Below are positions 57,592-64,000 of a DNA stretch of 64,000 bases, piece by piece. The notes beneath the pieces are model-generated. The model was not told the DNA's origin and did not search any database. It saw only the letters and a list, made by a program, of their open reading frames with translations. A program made the position numbers and the translations under genes. The stretch's first letter is position 1; each line of letters begins with the position of its first letter. Source of the stretch: Sebastes aleutianus (lineage: Eukaryota; Chordata; Actinopteri; Perciformes; Sebastidae); assembly GCA_916700875.1 (NCBI GenBank), contig CAKAKS010000062.1, positions 13,222,960-13,286,959 on the forward strand, given 5' to 3'.

Positions 57592-58746
57592 AAGACTATA
57601 CTCGAGACTGATACTTTACCTTCCGCCGTCCTCTCCTCTTCCTCCGATCCAATCAGAGAAAACCTCCTCTGCTCTCTACCTCCCAGAGAAATAGTAAAGG
57701 AAAAAAGAAAAGAAAAGTGAAAGCAATTTATTATCCGTTATCAGTTCCTCTTCTCTTTTCGCGCAACATTTCTCCATTTACCTCAGGGATTTTCTCCCAC
57801 TGCCTACCTCCTCCACAGAAACAGCCAACCCAGTGACTGGAACACATGAGCAAAAACACACCTGTGACCTCTCGCTGCTGTTACCATGACAACCTGTATT
57901 GCCTCTGAAGCTCTCCTCACTGCAGCCGTGACTACCAGCAATGACCTTGGACCTCTTACCACCTGCCAGCTCAGACCTGCTCACTGCCTAAATTGTACTG
58001 ATCCACACTTGTAGCCTGGGCCTCGGGCTAGTTATTACTGGAAGGAAAAGGGGTCGTATTGCCAGAAAGCCAGCTACACACTCACAATAGCCTCACTCTT
58101 CTGTACAGTTTACCTGGCAGGGAACCATATACCTCAGCAGACTTCTAGAAAGACACTCACTCAAGGAAACTGAAGGGAACTTTTTTCAGCAACAGCATCC
58201 TGGTGCTTCAATCCACCCAGCAGGTGCTCAGTAGCCTGGTGCTCCAATCTACAACTCACTTCAGCATCTTCCATCTGCCTTAGAGGCAGGAGTATAGCAA
58301 CAGTAGCCAGGGAGGCCTCCAGAGAAGCAGAGAGAGAGAGACTCAGGAGTACTGCCCGGCAGGCGACTTCACTTCATTTGCTTCCCAAGCAAAGTCCCAT
58401 CATACACAAGCCTGGTGATCTGAGCGGTAGCATAAATCAGCAATTGCCCAAGAGGCCTTTCGGAGATCACAGAAGCGACTCAGAAGTTCCCCCCCTGCCT
58501 TGAGTTTCACCCCATTGAAGCCTCCAGAGAAGTTAAGCTACCCACGGAGCGGGAGAAGTTCTTTGGAGCCTCGTCAGCTTTTTCTCGCTCTGGAGGCGAG
58601 TCACAAAGAATAAAGAACTCCCTGGCAAGATTTAAGCATTATGAACCCATAGCAAGTTAGAAGAGTAAACACTGACACCCATATTGTGTGACAGCAAAGA
58701 GAAAAAGGAGGGAAACAACATTAAGAGTAAAGAGAAGAATGCAGCG
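57478..58746 (+). other. Large candidate exon of gene 2 (3' terminal or leader exon)
   Basis: From the strong acceptor at 57477 to a good donor (GCAGCG then GTGAGTT at 58747) the sequence is single-copy, of even composition and lacks transposons, unlike its surroundings. AATAAA occurs at 58609-58614. If cleavage happens there, it is the last exon with an approximately 1-kb 3' UTR. If the donor is used, it is a 1269-base exon, most simply part of a long 5' leader of a gene continuing to the right. Transcript data would separate these. Confidence 0.45.
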
Positions 58747-59080
58747 GTGAGTTCCCTTTTTTTCTTGTTTTACATATCAGCATGCTTTGCTCACATTCTT
58801 CTTCTCCTCAGTAACAGGAGGCTCTGCTGGCGAGCATTTTTTTTTTCTTGCTCTCATCTCGTGCCATGGTACATTAATGAAAACAAGAAAAAAATGTTTT
58901 CATATTTTTCATCTCTTATCATTTCAGTTCTTTGCATCACTAACTGACATTTAAATGGCATTTCCTGCCTTATTAGATGATACAGTGTGGAGACAGCTTT
59001 GCAGTAAAGGTCATTAACCCCTGCAATCACATACATCTTTGCAAAGAAAACTCAAACAGAAGAGACTTGAAATACAAGTT
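58747..59080 (+). other. Sequence after the large exon, nothing recognised
   Basis: T-rich tracts at 58760 and 58840. No further exon is evident in the next 5 kb. Confidence 0.45.
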
Positions 59081-60047
59081 TCTGGAAAGTTTGTAGCTTG
59101 AAGGAACCTTAACACACCAAGACCCACAATAGACCCGTGTTTGTCTTTTTTAGGGAGGTACAGGGTGTCTTTAGGGGGAGATAGCAGGTCAACAATAGAT
59201 GTCACATAGAAGTGGTGTACATCATCTGAAAGCTGGGAACCTGAACATTAATTTGAGATTCAGCTCACTACTGCGTGTCAAGTTGTTCTAGTCGTAAATC
59301 AGAAAAAAACATGCATTAATGAATTAATTTAAATAAATTGTAAAAGTGTATAAGGGCTTAGAACATTATGATAGAAGTAAATGATGGTCATTCCCATGCT
59401 CTATTATGTCTCATAAGTTGCTGCAGCAATTTTCTGGGTTGATACCATTTGTTACACAGATTTGGTGCTAAATTTAACCATTTTTTACCACTTGAGAATT
59501 AATAAAAAAGTATCAATAATCCCTCCAAAATACCACATTAAGACACTAAGACCTTGAGGAACACCATAGAAAAAGCCATGCTGGGATTTGGTATCAAAAA
59601 CTTTTGACATTTGGAGATTTCTGTGAGAATTGCATTTTTCGGCGATTGGATGGCGAGCACTTCCGTTCTGGTAACTGCTCAAAAAAAAAACTTTTGTCAA
59701 TCTACCTAGGAAATTCATCCATCCTCTGAATGCTTTAGGTCTCTAGTTTGTGGCTGTAAAGTTTCATAAGGCTGTGATTATCCTAGAGGTCACCACAGGT
59801 CACTGTGAGGTCAAGGTTAAAAGAAATTGACTCACTACAATGAAATCAATGACATCATCACACATGAATGCAATGGGGCTCATTGGATCCACAAGAGTCT
59901 CAGCTTTACAGTGATACCCAATTTATGTAATTCCAAAACTGTTTAGGGACCCCAGTTTGCAGAAATATTCATGAAGAATAATCGTGATCTCAATATTGAT
60001 CCAAATAATCATGATTATCATTTTAGCCATAATCGTGCAGCCCTAGA
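59081..60047. mobile_element. Probable non-autonomous DNA element
   Basis: CATCATCTGAAAGCTGGGAA, TAACACACCAAGACCCACAA and CATAAGGCTGTGATTATCCT are words I associate with a teleost repeat. The right end AATAATCATGATTATCATTT, then CATAATCGTGCAGCCCTAG at 60029-60047, looks like a hAT terminus. Left border not certain. Confidence 0.35.
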
Positions 60048-60289
60048 AATCCTGCACAGCACTCCTGCTGCATATACACTGACATAATACAGGACTTCAC
60101 ATGCTGTTCCTTATTTGACAAAGCAGGAAGACAGGGGAGGAGGAAATCAGTGTAAAGGAAGAGTATAAAGAGAAATGGACAGACAGATTCGAGAGAAAGA
60201 GAAAGAATGACATGGGAGAGACAAAGATGGATGCACCTCCACCAACATAAATGTCTTACCTCAGACACCCTCTGTCCTCTCCCTCCATC

Positions 60290-60560
60290 CCTCCCTCAGT
60301 CAATCAGAGGGAGTCGCACATGTATTACCCTCCCATCATTGACAGTCTCCTCACATCGTAGTGCCATAACTTAATCCCCGCCCTCTGCTTCGTGTTGCCA
60401 CGGCAACGCGCACCCTTCCCCAGCCACCTGTGGCTCAGATACGCAGTGATGTACAGAACACAGATCCCACGTCAGCCAATCAGATCGGCAGTGTGTATGT
60501 GGTCACGTATATTGCTAAGTGGCCTAGTTGTTCTGCTGCCGCATTAAAGGGCACATGGGG
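60290..60560. promoter_or_regulatory. Single-copy block with an RFX X-box and CCAAT motifs
   Basis: GTTGCCACGGCAAC at 60394-60407 differs by one base from the palindromic RFX X-box GTTGCCATGGCAAC. AGCCAATCAG lies at about 60474 and TCAATCAGAGG at 60300. GC content is raised locally. It could be an enhancer or a promoter; no exon could be attached to it. Confidence 0.4.
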
Positions 60561-60998
60561 CCAACAGAAGAGAGAACAGATGAGATCTCATTATGTCGTT
60601 GTGCGTGTCTGTGCGTTTGTGTGCACAGGTACATGAAATTGGAGCATTGAATGAGTCATCATTGGGCTCCCTGAGACTATTGCTGCAATCGCGATCCCGA
60701 GCATGTGTGTGTGTGTGTGTGTGTGTGTTCATGCCACTGAGTGCACGCTGGGTTCAGTGAGGATTTTTCCACCCGAAAAAAATTCATGAACACTGATATG
60801 AAACAGAGTTCTAAAGCTCGTTTTTTTACAGGCATATCTGGTTCACTGGGGAAGATGAAATCTGAAATCTCTTTGGAATGTATAAACTATGAATACCAAC
60901 GAGTACTTTATAGTCAGTTGTAGTTTTATGTTTCAGTTTTAGCAGTTTGTTTTTTTAACATTCAGTTTGTGTGATATTGTGTATGTGCTGTTGGAGTA
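60561..60998 (+). other. Intergenic or intronic, one TG microsatellite
   Basis: (GT)n at 60704-60728. Nothing else recognised. Confidence 0.5.
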
Positions 60999-61593
60999 CT
61001 AGGGCGGTAAATCGATTAAAATATTTAATCACGATTAATCGCACGATTGTCCATAGTTAATCGCGATTAATGCAAATTAATCACACATTTTCTATCTGTT
61101 CAAAATGTGCTATGTATTTAATACTCTTATCAACATGGGAGGAATATGCTTGCTTTGTGCAAATGTACATATGTATTGTAAATCATTTAACAACACAAAA
61201 CAATGACAAATATTGTCCAGAAACCCTCACAGGTACTGCATTTAGCATAAAACATATGCTCATATCATAACATGGCAAACTGCAGCCCAACAGGCAACAA
61301 CAGCTGTCAGTGTGTCAGTGTGCTGACTTGACTATGACCTGCCCCAAACTGCATGTGATTATCATAAAGTGGGCATGTCTGTAAAGGGGAGACTCGTGGG
61401 TACCCATGGAACCCATTTTCATTCACATATCTTGAGGTCAGAGGTCAAGCGACCCCTTTGAAAACGGCCATGACAGTTTTTCCTCGACAAAATTTAGTGT
61501 AAGTTTGGAGCGTTATTTTCTCTCCTTCATGACAAGTTAAAAGTTAGAATTTGCGTCAACGTTTTATTATTGCGTTAACTTTGACAGCCATAG
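60999..61593 (+). mobile_element. hAT-like MITE, family C, nearly complete
   Basis: The ends are CTAGGGCGGTAAATCG and CTTTGACAGCCATAG, inverted with a few mismatches. Inside are AACATGGGAGGAATATGCTT, CAGAAACCCTCACAGGTACT, GACTCGTGGGTACCCATGGA and AAGTTTGGAGCGTTATTTTC. It is the best copy of six in the window and has no transposase. Confidence 0.85.
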
Positions 61594-63049
61594 TTGAATA
61601 ATCTTTTTATCAATGCATTCCAATTAATAGATTTAGTCAATTTACTACAACTCGGCCTCAACTGAGCCTTGGGGCCCTTTCAGATGGACATCAGCACTGT
61701 AAAAAACTGGCTGCAACGTCAACCAGTAAGCCACTGTGTTGGTCAGTCAAATAAACATCAAGAAAAACAATGCTGCTTAAGAACTTTCCATAGTTTTGTG
61801 ATCACATTTGATAAGCTTTCAAACTGAACCTCCTGGTTCGTGTTTGATCTTCTACCAGTAGTACCCTGAACCAACTACCGCACCCTTTTGTTGTTTTGCA
61901 GCAGTGCCAATGCTTGCGTCATTTTCGTTTCCTTGGGTTGTACTTGTATAATGAAGCTGACTTCATTATCTATTTAATTGGTAGTTGAGCACAGGCAATT
62001 TCGAATATTTTTAATTAACGCTCCCTTGCTTGTTCCTCCCTCCTCAGTTTTAACTCCTTGACCAGAACATCCCTGTTGAAACATGCATGATATCACTTTG
62101 CTTTAAAATAGGTCAGCCTCACAAAAAGGCAGTTTTTGTTGCTCTGTGGTTCTCTGCAAAATGAAAAGCGTAGGCAGCTTTTTTTTTTGCACTGTGACAC
62201 TTGACCATTGGACCATTGCAAACAACAGCTGTGTCTGTAAACATCTGCCCCATTGTTCCACTGTGTTTCTGCCTGAAAACTTTAACTATACATAATGCAA
62301 AAGAGAACTTACAGTAAGTACAGTTTTGTGTTTTATTTTGTCAGGTCCACATCGTGGCACCGACGCTACTACGGTTAAAATGGTTTACTCCAATTTAAAT
62401 AGACGTATCTATCATTTATTTAACTGATGCAAAATAGATGTTTGTGCTTGTTCAGTTTTTAAATGCGCATGAAAACAAACGTGCCTGGGATTTAAATTTA
62501 CCCCAGGACCCTTTTTGTCCCATCATTCCCCTCTTTTGCTCATGTTCTACTGTCGCTTAACATTAACATCAATAAAGCGAGAATATAACCCAGAGATGAT
62601 AGTCACTAGTTATATATGAATAATGAAATACAAGATAATACATAGCAAGGTCTACAGTAGGTCATTTTTAATTAGCCAATATCCCAATGAATCCTCCATG
62701 CCCAATTAGCCCATTATCTATGTGTGTATTTTTTAATCAGTACTAATGGATTAACCTTCACTCTGTCTTTTGCTGAGATTTCTGGTATTCATAACTAAAT
62801 TTCTGACTTTTGATAAAAGTCTTTGCAGTGCAGAGTCAGTAAAACATTGGTAAAACCTGATATTATTGTTTCACTACCACTTTTAAACAATACTTTAAAC
62901 ACATTTACCTGACAGAGACAAATGTTACTCGTTACATTGCAGATTCAAATTTGACTCACAAAATACAACAATTAAAATATAATGCATTATTATTCAATAA
63001 ACTATCAACTAGCATCATACTAGAATTGAAGGCTCCAACTTGACCAGAC
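61594..63049 (+). other. A/T-rich sequence, apparently single-copy
   Basis: 1.45 kb without recognised repeats, exons or RNA genes. Confidence 0.5.
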
Positions 63050-63190
63050 ATTAGGTCAATTTAAAGTACATTGTGCTGATAATACCTCTCTTTCACTCTT
63101 CACTTGAAGTAAATATTTGAATGCAGGACTTTTACCGTGCGGTATTAATAGTTTTGCTATTAATAGTTAATAATTTTACTTCAGGAAAAA
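63050..63190. repeat. Family P fragment
   Basis: CTTGAAGTAAATATTTGAAT and GCAGGACTTTTACCGTG match the inner part of family P. Confidence 0.4.
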
Positions 63191-63714
63191 AAAGGTTTTT
63201 AGTCAGCCTACTTCTTCTTCCACTGCCGATACCAACATTCCCAGCTAAAGAGGGTGAAAAGTATAGACAACATTTGCCTTTGGTGCCCCAAATCACTAAA
63301 TCCGCCCCTGAAAGCACACCCAGGTTGCTGTTTCTTGTGGTCAGAAACATCGGTGAAATACACTTAGTGGACGCAATTTCCAAATAGACGTATTAGTCTC
63401 TTGCTTTGACATCACCACTGCTGTTATAAAGTAGAGCATGGATTTAATTAGCGGTGGTATTTTGCTGGCGGTAACGTTATTAGTGTTATAAGTTAGTATC
63501 AGTCTGTCACTGGGGATATACCGTCTTACTCATGTGGTAAAAACACACACAGGTTGCGGCTTACTTGCAGTCTCACCGGTGAAATACACTCTAGTTCAAT
63601 TCTGCTTCCAGTGTGCTATCTGCCCTTGTAGACTCCAGGAAAGTGAAGAAGTGTTCTGTTGTAAAGTGAACGGCAGTCAATGAGGCTCGGTAAAAGTTTA
63701 TTAATAGTGTTCTG
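63191..63714 (+). other. Unassigned sequence near the right edge
   Basis: Overlapping frames on both strands (63121-63387 plus, 63132-63383 minus) are not supported as genes. Confidence 0.45.
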
Positions 63715-63795
63715 TGTCCAAATTGCCCCAAATAGTCCAGCCACAAAATCTCCATTGGATTGAGATCTGGACTCTGACTGGCCTCAATTCCATTT
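63715..63795 (-). pseudogene. Tc1-like transposase remnant
   Basis: On the minus strand the peptide SQSPDLNPMEILW is the conserved C-terminal DDE block of Tc1/mariner transposases (usual form QSPDLNPIE.LW). Sequence on either side does not extend the transposase homology that I can see, and no inverted ends were found, so it is a small broken fragment. It cannot transpose. Confidence 0.6.
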
Positions 63796-64000
63796 ATCAA
63801 ATAAAGAAACACCTCAACCCCATCAGACTTCGAAGAAAGGAGGACCGCACACAGACTTGTTCATTTCATCAATCTCTATTTATTTCAAATTATTCCCCAA
63901 CTGCACTAGAAAACAGGCAAAACAACAGTGAGGACGCTCAGTCTGCAAATTAGGGTCCAAAACATTCTGTACACTTTCCTATTCACAGTGAGAGTAATCC

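Overview
The window reads as nuclear DNA of a ray-finned fish, most likely a percomorph teleost. The reasons are spliceosomal exon-intron structure with GT-AG borders, long CA/TG microsatellites, and a dense load of short non-autonomous DNA transposons of types I recognise from teleost genomes (hAT-like, TTAA-flanked, foldback), with a tRNA-headed SINE, a LINE 3' tail and a Tc1 remnant. There is no prokaryotic or viral gene organisation. Almost all open frames of 60-170 codons are chance frames in introns, intergenic DNA or tandem repeats.

Gene 1 (left, + strand) enters from outside the window. Its last two exons are visible: a 56-base exon at 1130-1185 and a terminal exon starting at 4071. 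Joined in phase they give a C-terminus of ...RDEGADRSFYE followed by a stop at 4090-4092. A 3' UTR of about 1.27 kb with an AATAAA at 5338-5343 follows. I could not name the protein.

Gene 2 (+ strand) starts in a GC-rich, CpG-dense promoter and first exon at about 8.4-8.93 kb, with a strong GTGAGT donor. Well-formed candidate exons follow at 10128-10229, 25088-25176 and 57478 onward. Two readings remain open. These may be leader exons of a long gene whose coding part lies to the right, or exons 1, 3 and 4 may carry a small 82-codon ORF that stays in frame across both junctions. The 10128 exon would end that frame at once. The last exon has both an AATAAA (58609) and a good donor (58747), so either 3' end formation or further splicing is possible.

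The rest is repeats. Regions 5.4-8.3, 9.6-14.1, 17.5-19.3, 22.5-24.3, 25.4-28.3, 29.8-33.6, 35.4-43.4, 45.2-50.1 and 54.9-57.2 kb are largely layered transposon copies. Special items are a 28S rRNA D2 fragment (30.6 kb), an 820-bp minisatellite with a 21-bp unit (53.1-54.0 kb), a 1.8-kb foldback element (14.5-16.3 kb), a (CGTAT)n tract (41.8 kb) and an RFX-type X-box (60.4 kb). Apparently single-copy stretches with possible regulatory roles are 11.4-11.74, 20.1-21.0, 21.4-22.3, 28.3-29.8, 32.27-32.58, 36.5-37.1, 50.4-50.8 and 60.3-60.6 kb. I saw no new autonomous system. The points most worth a second look are the cryptic split ORF with its stop-introducing exon, the shared termini of several TTAA-flanked families, the 28S fragment and the long foldback elements.
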